From positions 334,821-398,820 of the forward strand of contig FXAI01000004.1 in NCBI GenBank assembly GCA_900177435.1: 64,000 nt of DNA, read 5' to 3'. This DNA comes from Alteromonadaceae bacterium Bs31 (GTDB lineage Bacteria > Pseudomonadota > Gammaproteobacteria > Pseudomonadales > Cellvibrionaceae). Of the stretch, positions 21,001 to 26,484 are shown in pieces (within the stretch, counting starts at the first letter, position 1; each line of letters begins with the position of its first letter). The position numbers were made by a program, and so were the translations under genes. Below the pieces are notes generated by a model, which made no database searches, was not told the DNA's origin, and saw only the letters and a list, made by a program, of their open reading frames with translations.

Positions 21001-23863
21001 CGGCAGCGATCGTGTTACTGGCGTGCTACTGGGCGGTGACGGTAGCGACGAGTTGGATCTTATTGGGTATTCTTCAGCGCAGCCGCAAATAGAAGTGGCC
21101 GTAAGCGAAGGTATGGCTCCGCTAGCGACTGCTGATTTTACCGTTAACGGTTTTGAGCAAGTTACCGGTAGCGCCGCAGCCACCAGCCAGCTGCGTGGTA
21201 GTAACCAGGAAAATAGCTGGATTATCGACGGGCAGAATGAAGGCACACTGAATACCGATTTACGTTTTATTGGTTTCTCAAACTTGCTGGGTGGAAGCGA
21301 CGACGATAATTATGAATTCAGCAGTGTTGGCGAGATTAGTGGTTACATCGATGCTGGCGATCACACCGACGGTGACGTGGTCGATTTAAGTCGGCTTGCG
21401 CAGGTGAACGTTTCTCTTGGCGATGGGCTCAATCAAATTTTGAATGTTGAGCAAGTGATCGGTAACAACTTCAATAGTACGCTCACGGCCAGCGACTCGC
21501 CCAATGCTTGGTTGCTTAACGACGGTGAAAACGACGGTGTCATTAATAATGCTGTTCGATTTACCGACTTTAATAACCTGGTGGGCGGTTCTGCGCGAGA
21601 CACTTTCACGATTGATGGGGGGTCTGTTACAGGTTCCATCGATGCTGCAGGTGGTGATGATATTATCAACGTAAGCTTGAGCAGTGGCCTTAATGGTGGT
21701 GTGAATTTACTGGGCGGTGCTGGTGACAACGACGTGTTAACCCTTACCGGTGGCGGTGCGAATTTCCAGGTAGATTATTCCCCGGACGTAAATGGCAGTG
21801 GTTTACTGGAATACAGTGAGCCGCAAACCACTTCTTACCTGGTTCGCTATAACACCACAGAAACTGTTAACGATAATGTGATTGCCAGTCAAATTACTTT
21901 GAACGGCAGCTCTTCTGCGGAAAATATTGTGTTGGGTAATAACCAAGTGAATGTTGCAGCGTATGAAACCCTGGTGTTCGAAAACAAACGCAATGTGGTC
22001 GTTAACGGTAGCGCAGATGATGTAATTTTAATTGACGGTGCTGTTGACGCGCCGGAATCAATTACCCTGCGTAATGCCAGTGTTGCCGCAAACGATAGTA
22101 GTGCTGTACTCGTGTCGCAAGCAATTGTTCTGGATTCAACCGGCGCTGTTGCAACGGAAGGTAACCCCTTACGCATGGATACGCGAGAACTCACTATTAG
22201 TTCGGGTAGCAATGATATTCATGTGTATAACGGCAGGGCACTGGAAATTGCCGGTCTTTCCACTTCTGCCAGGGTGAATGTAGAAGCGCAGGGCTCGGTT
22301 ACTTCTACTGCTGCATTGTCTTCACAAGGCGCACTCGATATTACGGCTAATAACGGCAGCATCGAATTAGGCAACACAGGTAATAGTCTGTCTGGTCCTT
22401 TAAGTTTAATGGCGCCCGGAAATGTCGTTGATATTGCTAATAATGGTGCTACTAACCTTGCTGCAGTCTCCGCGCAAGCGCTCAACGTGTCTTCAACCGG
22501 CAACCTTTCTGATAGCGGTGCAATTTCTGTTAATGGCGTGAGCACCTTTAATGTTATTGGCGATATCGTTCTCGATGACGCAGCTAATGATTTTAATAAT
22601 GTGAATATCACTAGCGCTGCCAATACAAAACTGGCGGACGTAAATAGCGTGAATTTGGCCAACTATGGCGGCAGCGGTTCACTTGTGATTGAGGCTAGCG
22701 GTATTAATATAGCTGCGCCGGTGTCTTCCAGTGCAGTTAACCTTAACGGTCGAGACAGCAACGTTAATATCAATTCAACAATAAACAGTACTGGTGCTCT
22801 GGAGATTGCCGGTAATGGTTTAAATGTTGCGGGCAGTCTGGCGGGCGGTTCAGTTACTTTGGTAGATCAGGCCGCGGGTATAAACCTTGCCGCCTCGGTT
22901 AACAGTACATCCGGCAATGTTTCCATTACTTCTGCCAGCGGCAGTGTTGTTATGACTAACAGCATAACTGGCGCTGCGGGAATGGAAGTACAGGTTGTTG
23001 CGGGTGGGCAGATCGATATGAATTCAGCGGCCACCGTGCAGGTTGTGGGAGGTACTGTTGGACTTCGGGCTGATGGAAATGTGGATGTCAGCAATATTAC
23101 TGCAGACAACGTTACCCTTGCTTCTGGCGGAAGGCTTACTGACATTACATCTGGACATACGATAGATTCAACATTGCTTGAACTCTCTGCCGGTGAGGGT
23201 ATAGGCGGGGAAGGTGCCGCTAACTTCTTAACTAGCACCGAGCGTTTATTGGTAAGCAACGGTAGTGGGCAGGTTGGCTTGCTAAATGACAATACTGTTA
23301 GCGTAGAGCGCTTGCGCAACAACGGTAACACCACTTTGAGTGTTGGCCTTGGTGATATTATTATTGATAATAATGCGGATAATACCTATCAGGATCTTGC
23401 CGATGCTAACGAAGCTGGTGGCGTTGCTAATGCAAATTACAACGAGGGCGAGCTCAGCTTATTTGCGCTTACCGGTAATATTTTTGCGGTAGGCCCGCTG
23501 GATGCTAACCAACCGGATATAGTGGCCAAGAGTGCAAACCTTATTGCCGGTTTCGACGTGGGTACTATTGGGCGACCCTTTGTCTTCCACGTTAGAGATT
23601 CGTTGTATATTCAAGCGACCCGTAATATTCGACCCCGCCATATGATTGCTCCTCCAGAAAACTATGTGGTTGAAGCACTTGATATTGACCCGTCGGAAAG
23701 CCTTAACCTGGCTGCAGAGCAGTTGGTAGAGGTAGAGGAGCTTGAGGAAATCGACCCGGCAATTTTCACCGCAGTAAGCAATTATTTCTTTGATGAAGTT
23801 TCTATTCGGCTGCCAAATGATCAGTTGTATGACGACGAGCTTGAAGAGTACGCTTCGAAATAG
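6071..23863 (+). CDS. Giant two-partner-secretion exoprotein (TpsA, filamentous-haemagglutinin family), about 5,930 aa
   Basis: The protein is secreted through the outer membrane by the TpsB encoded just downstream. Residues 7-39 form a signal peptide ending ANA; ATG at 6089 is an equally good start and gives the tidier signal. Residues about 40-300 are the haemagglutination-activity/TPS domain, with IDWQSYDV (71-78) and NPNGIIFG (121-128). Residues about 480-1330 are Gly/Ser/Thr-rich beta-helix-like sequence. From about 1340 to 5150 runs a degenerate repeat of about 90 residues, seen roughly 42 times. Each unit has a W-x-[IVL] core, a [FN]..[NF][LI].GG or E.[IV].G turn, then D.F.[IV] and a GG.G.D.F motif resembling RTX calcium nonapeptides. 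Residues 5150-5800 return to FHA-like strands, and the last 100 are acidic. I noticed no cysteine. No toxin domain is recognisable at the C-terminus, so adhesion or matrix function is more likely than contact-dependent inhibition. Confidence 0.93.
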   Translation: MGGKQVMSKTALNVSKKPFIFRLSALALAIQFSSIGANAGPEGGVVKGGEGSISSVGNTTTIDQLTDRMAIDWQSYDVASDELVKYLQPSSSSISLNRILSNKGSEIMGQIGANGHVFLINPNGIIFGEGSSINVGGILASGLDINPDDFMNGDFAFSALEDAEGKVINAGLINAATGGSVSLLGKQVENEGLIVANLGRVNLAAGNEAVVTFDSSGLMGVRVSEAVLQDELGMDAAVSNTGEISAESGQILLSASVSEDIFSQAVNINGQAKSVVVHDDGSFTLGAGASVVNNGKLDVSASQSSASAAGDIVIIGENITSTGAALAQGEAGRIELHARDTLLLEGEAEVSVSNAEGKAGELYLLGDKVGLTESARALAKGAEGGGNILIGGDKTGSNPLVRNAEFVYLGERALADASAELNGDGGKVITFASDTARIHGELFALSGTEGGNGGFIETSGLKGFEISSVPNAGVRNVFGLAGLWLIDPVDISIVNGSSGSIVGGAFEPTSNSSIGTDTISTALLTTDVTISTENGSGGSGNITFNDTLQMADGFNRESTLTLEASGDVSLVSGSIYGDRDSSGNDDTLGVNAKLNVVIDAGGDYLQSGGNDIILTGGFVDIAASSFTMLGSASNTSIFSGGGDITLNIDGGAVNIGTTGNSARIRAYDGNEATTGGNITINASTIALGQAGGENSAVYIGTRGSSSSVNLRASNSITLNDNVYAIGGSINITGLVDPNNSSIITDPLDNLYLDVSSSAEAVLETASGSVGLGNSIYIAATSINLQEETLIQARTPATSTGTSGDITIEGTIASVANSSSTQYGLTLYGSEVDLDAINISGFVDTNGGDLIIDATEGITTGSIDTSGGNSSGSGDGTIGRDGGAITLSGTSVSVTGAINTSGSDGNDNNNNGNWEWNGGDAGAVNITSTSSGISVLAINAAGGNGDAQGGDSNDDASGGNAGNITLSAASGSGTISLGGDLSLRGGRLFEDDESASPSETNGTIGTLTLTGSDIVLTDDVTISLNMRDVPSGSGSSDTTSNNFSFTGAINSEASEENNLSIIANQITFGGNLGSTQRLGAIDLDATAEISASTNAIVANSLDALTAGSFTSGSITTAGTGASNGGNVVINADTSVSTAAINTSSGDSGKGDVDIDSDGAITTGAITTAGTEIDGNSIDLLSTAGAISTSDIDASAGVQTLAATNGFSGGSVTLKGTNVTTGSIDAAGSAVNNVNASNGNNGGNGGDITITAESDSNDYSITIAGDISAAAGEGDSTGSPGTTGTLQLNLNDTDTNSTNVGTVYLGTNAANTVTLSSFFNVSLDINGSAGVDTLYGSSGTDVYWAINSTGGESQLGEDAASLLGGSIGGIENFVARDNSNVFVVAGSGNTTYLTGGADSTITGPDAANYWRINSSGTDSVIATASSGVEFITFTGMSELIGGTGADNFSINTISAFIGLINGGGGSSDSLTLTDTTNSRVVELVADNPIAAPASGNIGVVNVGAITNSGNADNQLLVSSGANTWAIKDNDDDGNSAAGLSDGIDDGTVTSDIFDETVKFFDFNAVAGGSGVDTFNITDGTIREIDGGGGTDILNAANAANTWNILLATATSGAHNVELNGIEVSFVEDINGGSDVDSYTFSFDNSSETFSGTIDAGANDFDKVTVTGNASVVLGQKLNGVDNAEVLAGSGGQLTVTTPVLETNAVVWQVFDIDGNNASDVDSDGVDDGTVTQALGVGGSASISFTGFASFVGGVNDDQFSIAADGVLSGNINGGAGNNTLTSNNATGTNTWLLTSQTGGSLTQNGNASTFENIQNLVGSTSVTDQLTGSNSNSSWVVGASSSYRIAGTSEANATVFSNMESVVGGTGEDGFDVRSFSAMAINGGDSGQNDTLTLASSASASANYWAMSAPETGTVNAGLVDGTPKLSFEEIEIIVAPDDRTDKFAMAFFTDPLTTILAGSGTGDRLEYLNDTSTAVSVTLASGGASTTGVQGIETISLQNSVAGSTLTVNHTGAVDWTISSGSEQVSIGGAVTSFSNFTNLEGGSGVDEFDIYSATTLTEIDGGEGSDNFNILTSGLALQIVGGENTPDTNFIDTIYGPSADSYWQINGVEQGILSAGTSAPAPSDSQIGFSEIESVVGQDSTDDQFAISTLSSEIDINAGDLVAGTDNDIARYTGAAANVTVNMADDTNMVVGAEALYAGAGSTLIGPNAVTTWNVTGENDVTVGGYNFYDFNNFTGGTNNDTFEIGANVTGTISGGDGNDTFRINATTVTVNNIDGGADTNTLRAPAGGAKFTLDSGTSFNTGTLTNADGSASYVTAFSDIQNYIGGSGSDELDASAVTADLQVDMDVASGVTPVGITAIEVIRARAGQTNTLYAADNSNTWNITGNNAGDIVGEIQFYNFQNLVAGDAPSNSTSGDTFNIDASVASITGGSGSDIFNIDAAVTGSVSGNGGTDQFYINAQVGADDSTTDIDGGAGDDQFHLGNNNVRLQLDGGGNNDTIYGFDADATWDVDANGTSEVRLAVNAEGNGVDFEDIEVLEGSDENADVFLLAGLGAASGLTIRGGESAALPDSVVDTVNYTKDTSNSLVVDVDASAAFSGVQEVERITGNADHTLQASGGGIWSITGANEGSVDGVLFYGFGNLLGGNASASADEFTIELAGSISGLIDGAGGTGDFISRTTATSGSTLWSFTDNGGTTQTELGNLDTNSVSPAFSGPVAATFENIYEVRGSQGSDTYLFAANTTAGKITDVSGNDSLISNHSSSNSWTISGVNSGTVGFLTNDFSGIEHITGSTNSDDFTVTTGSIASITGAGANDELTAQNGGADNLWLLTVNDGGSVQGVTNFSSIENLTGNNGADRFNVSDGVTISGLIDGSNHPVAGDTLDLSAYSTPVSVSLGNSIAGFTTSDVENLILPGGLANSLQGTDSPSIWDIYGANQVRLNGVEYSNVGSLVGGTDSDTFIFESAGDLTGDINAGAGSGTDSITGAGKTNTWVIDSAGGGSLNSVGFSDIEDIIGGAGQDTFTISADVNSIVGGGEGDIFHVNGAFSGSLDGGIGADIFNIAAIVSTEILGGAGDDRFNVQNDIALTLNGGGDSDTIALEHGASAVWTFDSAGAYEQVAATSTVSFRGVEIALGSSVDDLVNINDTTVSGIDINARGGTNTLRVGHGAATNWTIDAINSINAGAITFSNFGVLDGSDSASGIDTFTINTVFTGTIDGRSGGDTFHVNAAVTGNLHGGEGGDTFNLAAPVQALTGSYHVHGEAGNDIFTLLDNSVLANIDGGADNDRLSGFASASTWNIATLSSESTITLAGAAGKAVSFSNVETLLGRDNVADGFVFDMGGSAVGMTISAGAGDATIDTVDFSNLIFLDGAEQVIDVSSSDITGLVGGVERIINDGDHILRASSGSAEITDWVLFDVDSSGTAQDEGSVDGLQFVGFSDLEGGDGTDNFSFNGAIITGDVSGGDGSDTIRRASDKSTFTAADATTWVINEADQGTFDDLTGSFSDIETINGNGADDTFVFADTVNGSVVDAAATWTGTINGGDALTADRLTSQKYEDSTWDVSGNAEGSTTWLNAFTGIEQLVGADDFADTFNIGTNGVIQTIFGGTEGVAGSETILDTLNAENGTAENIWTVARDAGGSLETVASPSNVTMVFSFDGIEDLVGASGKDTFVVVGSSQIDGTYYGENRGAADATPDPYPLLGEDNNLTDTLDLKQYTDTIKVVVGSGSSSEDNSFSKVGVEVTDTDINNTTQVRELYGTSGTSVWQITGKNTVVVDDEEYENFQSLFGHADAEDNFIFAVGGTLTGSISGGNSASATDTLTAYGHAEGTDWLITGTGAGSLEMNVVADSFDGNPIEFSGIEEIYAGDGPDAFRVDSPTLAATTLDISAGNGSNSFDIVSALVGDITGGTDVDSFTIGAVVTGLISAGGDSDVFVVSSSAGDMFFDAGESSNDNDILTVDYSSAANWDLDAVNGWVVRDAGTDGDVNTIELAGFETLNGTDSVDTADFDDDSFTGTFNGRGGNDEFTLSQDDLNFTLRGQDGSSPDVGNDTVINAHTTGAEWIIAASGSYVQATGTVNLSGIDSITGGSGIDIVTTSVDMVRINTRGGPDQITLGGSVSNGVFGGSGSDTITLNSDTVTATINGGDTSNLDSTDDTDTLISSSSNTNIWVVSSEGAGTLSNAGAVSFSNVESITGGTGIDEFDINGELLGLLNGRGGNDIFDIAAGVAGGIVGGTGDDVFTVEQSTFAITIDGEGSELNGDRFIYAVSTGTLNSWVIGADNQGTVTNGQAVTFLGMEHIEGSSLADNFDIAANITGSISGGAGNNQYSFSNSGISTDVIGGADTDEIVATHSDGGTWINTATVQQVVDASATPGTVTFSSVERFTGGDGADVFTIENATDRVITNGGNDSVSTAVSITNGVQLGDGNDTLQVTTAGLLFAADGGGQLLGDTFVGADADAQWTVNSANGGTYSNDNGVNVITLTSFENLTGGSRNDIYTVSADLDGLIDGGGHEQLLSSSSLPDLDADQFGDVIDARSLTGANIFVREDSSSSNDHYSFTNVELVRVTAENGVGLYDTIQSGDGLHSWTINGSNRGFVENAGNVTFFAGFQNIQGGLGVDQFAIEGNNSNYIDGLIHGGGGAAVDTIDYSLVDDAVTVELGAANSGIEDVESVTGYRIGTVGANHQRILVGLDGAASDLSTWVISDFDGVDSVADGTNDGVFTRAGNSYRFTNFNTLVGRDNNDQFTITGAGVITGGLIGGGGNNVIDASGSTSAIIAQLTNANATGNQVGWDLSEINPTDGIVQISGINTVTANSALANTLLGYLASDNIWDIDAPNSGDINGNVRFNNFANLTGGSAKDTFTFATATTLSGLIDGNGGAEDTVDALALADNQVVLIGNGLVAGVTPTLRIANIESITLDGSGNQLIADATNNTWTSSGIDEGVLSNTVAPRADNTLSYTGFSTLRGNSGNDLFVFTGSDRVTGVLLGGDGSDELDLIGYSSAQPQIEVAVSEGMAPLATADFTVNGFEQVTGSAAATSQLRGSNQENSWIIDGQNEGTLNTDLRFIGFSNLLGGSDDDNYEFSSVGEISGYIDAGDHTDGDVVDLSRLAQVNVSLGDGLNQILNVEQVIGNNFNSTLTASDSPNAWLLNDGENDGVINNAVRFTDFNNLVGGSARDTFTIDGGSVTGSIDAAGGDDIINVSLSSGLNGGVNLLGGAGDNDVLTLTGGGANFQVDYSPDVNGSGLLEYSEPQTTSYLVRYNTTETVNDNVIASQITLNGSSSAENIVLGNNQVNVAAYETLVFENKRNVVVNGSADDVILIDGAVDAPESITLRNASVAANDSSAVLVSQAIVLDSTGAVATEGNPLRMDTRELTISSGSNDIHVYNGRALEIAGLSTSARVNVEAQGSVTSTAALSSQGALDITANNGSIELGNTGNSLSGPLSLMAPGNVVDIANNGATNLAAVSAQALNVSSTGNLSDSGAISVNGVSTFNVIGDIVLDDAANDFNNVNITSAANTKLADVNSVNLANYGGSGSLVIEASGINIAAPVSSSAVNLNGRDSNVNINSTINSTGALEIAGNGLNVAGSLAGGSVTLVDQAAGINLAASVNSTSGNVSITSASGSVVMTNSITGAAGMEVQVVAGGQIDMNSAATVQVVGGTVGLRADGNVDVSNITADNVTLASGGRLTDITSGHTIDSTLLELSAGEGIGGEGAANFLTSTERLLVSNGSGQVGLLNDNTVSVERLRNNGNTTLSVGLGDIIIDNNADNTYQDLADANEAGGVANANYNEGELSLFALTGNIFAVGPLDANQPDIVAKSANLIAGFDVGTIGRPFVFHVRDSLYIQATRNIRPRHMIAPPENYVVEALDIDPSESLNLAAEQLVEVEELEEIDPAIFTAVSNYFFDEVSIRLPNDQLYDDELEEYASK

Positions 23864-23876
23864 CCCTTAAAAGAAC

Positions 23877-23914
23877 AAAACAGGCTGCTTGTTTCTAAAA
23901 GCAGCCTGTTTTTT
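23877..23914 (+). terminator. Strong hairpin terminator between tpsA and tpsB
   Basis: AAAACAGGCTGCTT pairs with AAGCAGCCTGTTTT across a loop of about 8 nt and is followed by a run of T. It begins 14 bp after the exoprotein stop and ends 16 bp before the first possible start of the transporter gene. If the two genes share a transcript it would act as an attenuator, giving less TpsB than TpsA. Confidence 0.85.
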
Positions 23915-23956
23915 ATTTATTGATTTTGTATGAATGGATTTAATTTAAATATAACA

Positions 23957-25849
23957 ATGAAAAGACTATTAATAGCAGTTCTACTCCTTTGTTTACCACC
24001 CCTCTCTATAGCTGGTTTTCTGGAAATGCCGGAAACGGAAGAAGTTCCAGAGCTTGAAGAAGAAACCATGCTACTGGATTTGGATGTTCCCAGCGTGCGT
24101 GAACGTGACCCGGACCCACAAGGTGGGCCTCGCCTGAATGTTCAGGAATTTCGTGTGCAGGGTATTGTTGAATTTCCTGATCTCGGTATTACCAGAGAGG
24201 AGCTAATTCGACGAGTGGAAGATATTCGTTTCGATATCATGCAGGAAGGGGAGTTGCTTGATTCGGGTTATACACTTGATGAGCTGGGTGAGGTTTCTGA
24301 CTTGCTGGGAGACATCGAAGCAGATACAGAAGGGGAGCATGTGACCCCAGTGGAAGTTCAGCGTTTGGTTTTTTTGATTCGCGATCAAAGACGCAAGCGC
24401 GGTGTAACGCTGGGTATGATCGAAGCTGTTGCCGATGTTATTACTCGTTACTATCGTGAGCATGGTTTTATTCTGGCAAAAGCTTATATACCTGAACAGC
24501 GAGTTAGGGATGGAGTTGTTACCCTCACCTTATTGCTTGGGGAGCTGGGTGAAGTTGAAGTTCACGATAATAAGCGATATTCCGATAAAAAAATTCAGCG
24601 CACCTTTAAAGGAGCGATGGGTAAGCCTGTAACCGCGAAAAGTATTGAGGAGCGATTACACTTAGTAAACGACTATCCCGGCTTGAGTGTTAGGGGTTAC
24701 TTTGAGCCGGGCTCTCAAGTGGGGGATACCCGCCTGAATATTAATACCGTTGGGGAAGAGCGCTTTGATGCAAACGTTCGCTTCGATAACCACGGTACAG
24801 ATTCTGGGGGTGAGAACCGAATATACGCGGACGCTTATCTTTATAACCCTACGCACACGGGTGATCAATTACAAATTGGTGTGTTGGCTTCTTTCGACCC
24901 CGCAAATACGCTTTATGGCCTAATTCGATATCAGACGCAGATACTTCACCCACGCTTAACGCTATTCGCTGGTGCATCTACAAACGATTTTGCATTGGAT
25001 CAGTTTATTCAAGAGGGCTTGGAACAGCATATTGCGGGTAAATCTGAAGTTGCCGATATGGGTATGACCTGGAAGATGAAGCGCTCCCGAGTGAGTAATC
25101 ATTCTATTGATTTATCTGTGGAGCAGGTTGTAACCTCCTTTGAATTATCATTTCCCGGTAGCCAGGGCCAAGGCCTGGACTCGGCAAATACGGTTCAAAA
25201 TGCAAAATTGGCTTATAACTTCGACGTGCTTTTAGAAAAGCGCAGGGCTTTGCACCAAGGTAGCCTAGGCCTTACCTCTACCGCCGTTACTGATCGTGAG
25301 GGGAACCTGGGCGACTTGGGCGATAAAGAGGGCGGTATTTTTAACTTTAACTATGCCTATTTGAAGTTCTTTAGGGTGCCGTTTACTAAATCTGAAAGCC
25401 GTTTACTAGCGCGTAGCTCCGGCCAATATGCGGGTACTACGCTGGCTTCTGCGGTGCAAATTGGTTTGGGTGGTCCAACACGGGCACGGGGGTTTTCTGT
25501 AAATAAATTTTATGCCGACGATGCGGTTTACCTGGGGGTGGATTGGATATTTAACGGCCCCGGTGGTGACAAAACGACTTTTTTCGGTGAGCGCTTACGT
25601 AATGTATTGCAGCCCTATGTGTTTATTGACGGCGCCTATGGCTACAAGCACCCGCAGTTTGAAGACGCCTCAGATGCAATTTCTGCCCGCCTTGCAAACG
25701 CCGGTGTAGGTTTGAAATTTAACTACAAGTCCATTCGTAGTAATTTGATCGTTGCCACGTCGTTTAAGGATGAAATAACGACAGGATCGGAAGCTGCGGC
25801 CGAGGATGAAGGGTCAAAAATATACTTCGACTTGCAATACAGCTTCTAA
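23957..25849 (+). CDS. TpsB outer-membrane transporter (ShlB/FhaC/HecB family) for the giant exoprotein
   Basis: It forms the 16-strand beta-barrel pore through which the upstream TpsA passes. I choose ATG 23957, which opens a signal peptide MKRLLIAVLLLCLPPLSIAG; an in-frame ATG at 23930 adds nine polar residues in front. After the signal comes an acidic linker and then POTRA-type sequence. The segment VTLGMIEAVADVITRYYREHGF...AYIPEQRVRDGVV is the usual ShlB POTRA signature. The first POTRA carries an unusual insertion of about 60 acidic residues between LNVQEFRVQG and VTLGMIEAV. The second POTRA follows (residues about 195-265), then the barrel, with GGPTRARGFSVN near residue 515 in the place of the conserved VRGY loop motif. 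The final residue is Phe, as expected for a Bam-inserted barrel. Function is firm; substrate pairing follows from adjacency. Confidence 0.93.
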   Translation: MKRLLIAVLLLCLPPLSIAGFLEMPETEEVPELEEETMLLDLDVPSVRERDPDPQGGPRLNVQEFRVQGIVEFPDLGITREELIRRVEDIRFDIMQEGELLDSGYTLDELGEVSDLLGDIEADTEGEHVTPVEVQRLVFLIRDQRRKRGVTLGMIEAVADVITRYYREHGFILAKAYIPEQRVRDGVVTLTLLLGELGEVEVHDNKRYSDKKIQRTFKGAMGKPVTAKSIEERLHLVNDYPGLSVRGYFEPGSQVGDTRLNINTVGEERFDANVRFDNHGTDSGGENRIYADAYLYNPTHTGDQLQIGVLASFDPANTLYGLIRYQTQILHPRLTLFAGASTNDFALDQFIQEGLEQHIAGKSEVADMGMTWKMKRSRVSNHSIDLSVEQVVTSFELSFPGSQGQGLDSANTVQNAKLAYNFDVLLEKRRALHQGSLGLTSTAVTDREGNLGDLGDKEGGIFNFNYAYLKFFRVPFTKSESRLLARSSGQYAGTTLASAVQIGLGGPTRARGFSVNKFYADDAVYLGVDWIFNGPGGDKTTFFGERLRNVLQPYVFIDGAYGYKHPQFEDASDAISARLANAGVGLKFNYKSIRSNLIVATSFKDEITTGSEAAAEDEGSKIYFDLQYSF

Positions 25850-25865
25850 GGTTAGGCGCCCTTAG

Positions 25866-26369
25866 ATGTACTATTTCGCCTATGGCTCCAACATGTCTCT
25901 ACCGCGCCTGCAGGCGCGCTTAAGTTTTGTGGAGAAAGTCACCACCTGCCAACTTAAAAACCATCGCTTAACTTTTAATATGCTGAGTAAGGACGGCTCA
26001 GGGAAATGTAATATTGTAAGTTGTGAGCAAGGTTCGTTTGTTCTGGGTGTGTTGTTTAAAATCGCCCCTGATGAGCGCGACAAGTTAGACAGCTTCGAAG
26101 GTTTTGGTTCCTGCTACACCCGAAGGGAAGTGGAGCTTCATTTACCCAATAATGATACCCGCCGGGCTTTTACATACTTTGCCTTACGAACAGAAGAAAG
26201 CGTAAAGCCCTATGGGTGGTACAAGCACCATGTTTTTCATGGCGCCGCTGAAGCGTGTTTGCCCGAGAGTTATATTCAATCCATAAAAAGCGTACAAGAC
26301 ATTAAGGATGAAGATATCTCCAGACATCAGCGGGAAATGTCGATTTATAGCAAAATTGCTAAAGCTTAG
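25866..26369 (+). CDS. Gamma-glutamylcyclotransferase-like protein (AIG2/GGCT fold)
   Basis: GGCT enzymes cyclise gamma-glutamyl groups to 5-oxoproline in the cytoplasm, in glutathione or gamma-glutamylamine turnover. Residues 6-10 are the signature YGSNM, which binds the substrate. Glu78 in LDSFEGFG matches the catalytic acid position. The total length, 167 residues, is normal for the family. The gene starts 16 bp after the TpsB stop, so read-through from tpsB is likely, though I know of no functional link to two-partner secretion. The substrate cannot be read from sequence. Confidence 0.85.
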   Translation: MYYFAYGSNMSLPRLQARLSFVEKVTTCQLKNHRLTFNMLSKDGSGKCNIVSCEQGSFVLGVLFKIAPDERDKLDSFEGFGSCYTRREVELHLPNNDTRRAFTYFALRTEESVKPYGWYKHHVFHGAAEACLPESYIQSIKSVQDIKDEDISRHQREMSIYSKIAKA

Positions 26370-26484
26370 GGTGGGCACTGGCAATGCGGTGTATGTCGTT
26401 GTTAGAAAGAAAATAGCCGCACCACAGGGAAATAAGTACTTAGGTTTTCTATATTAAAATTCTATTTAAAGGAGCTTTAAGGTT

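Noticed and set aside
6071-23863. Contact-dependent inhibition (CdiA) toxin
   Set aside because: No pre-toxin motif, no variable nuclease-like C-terminus and no small immunity gene directly after the exoprotein; the transporter gene follows instead.
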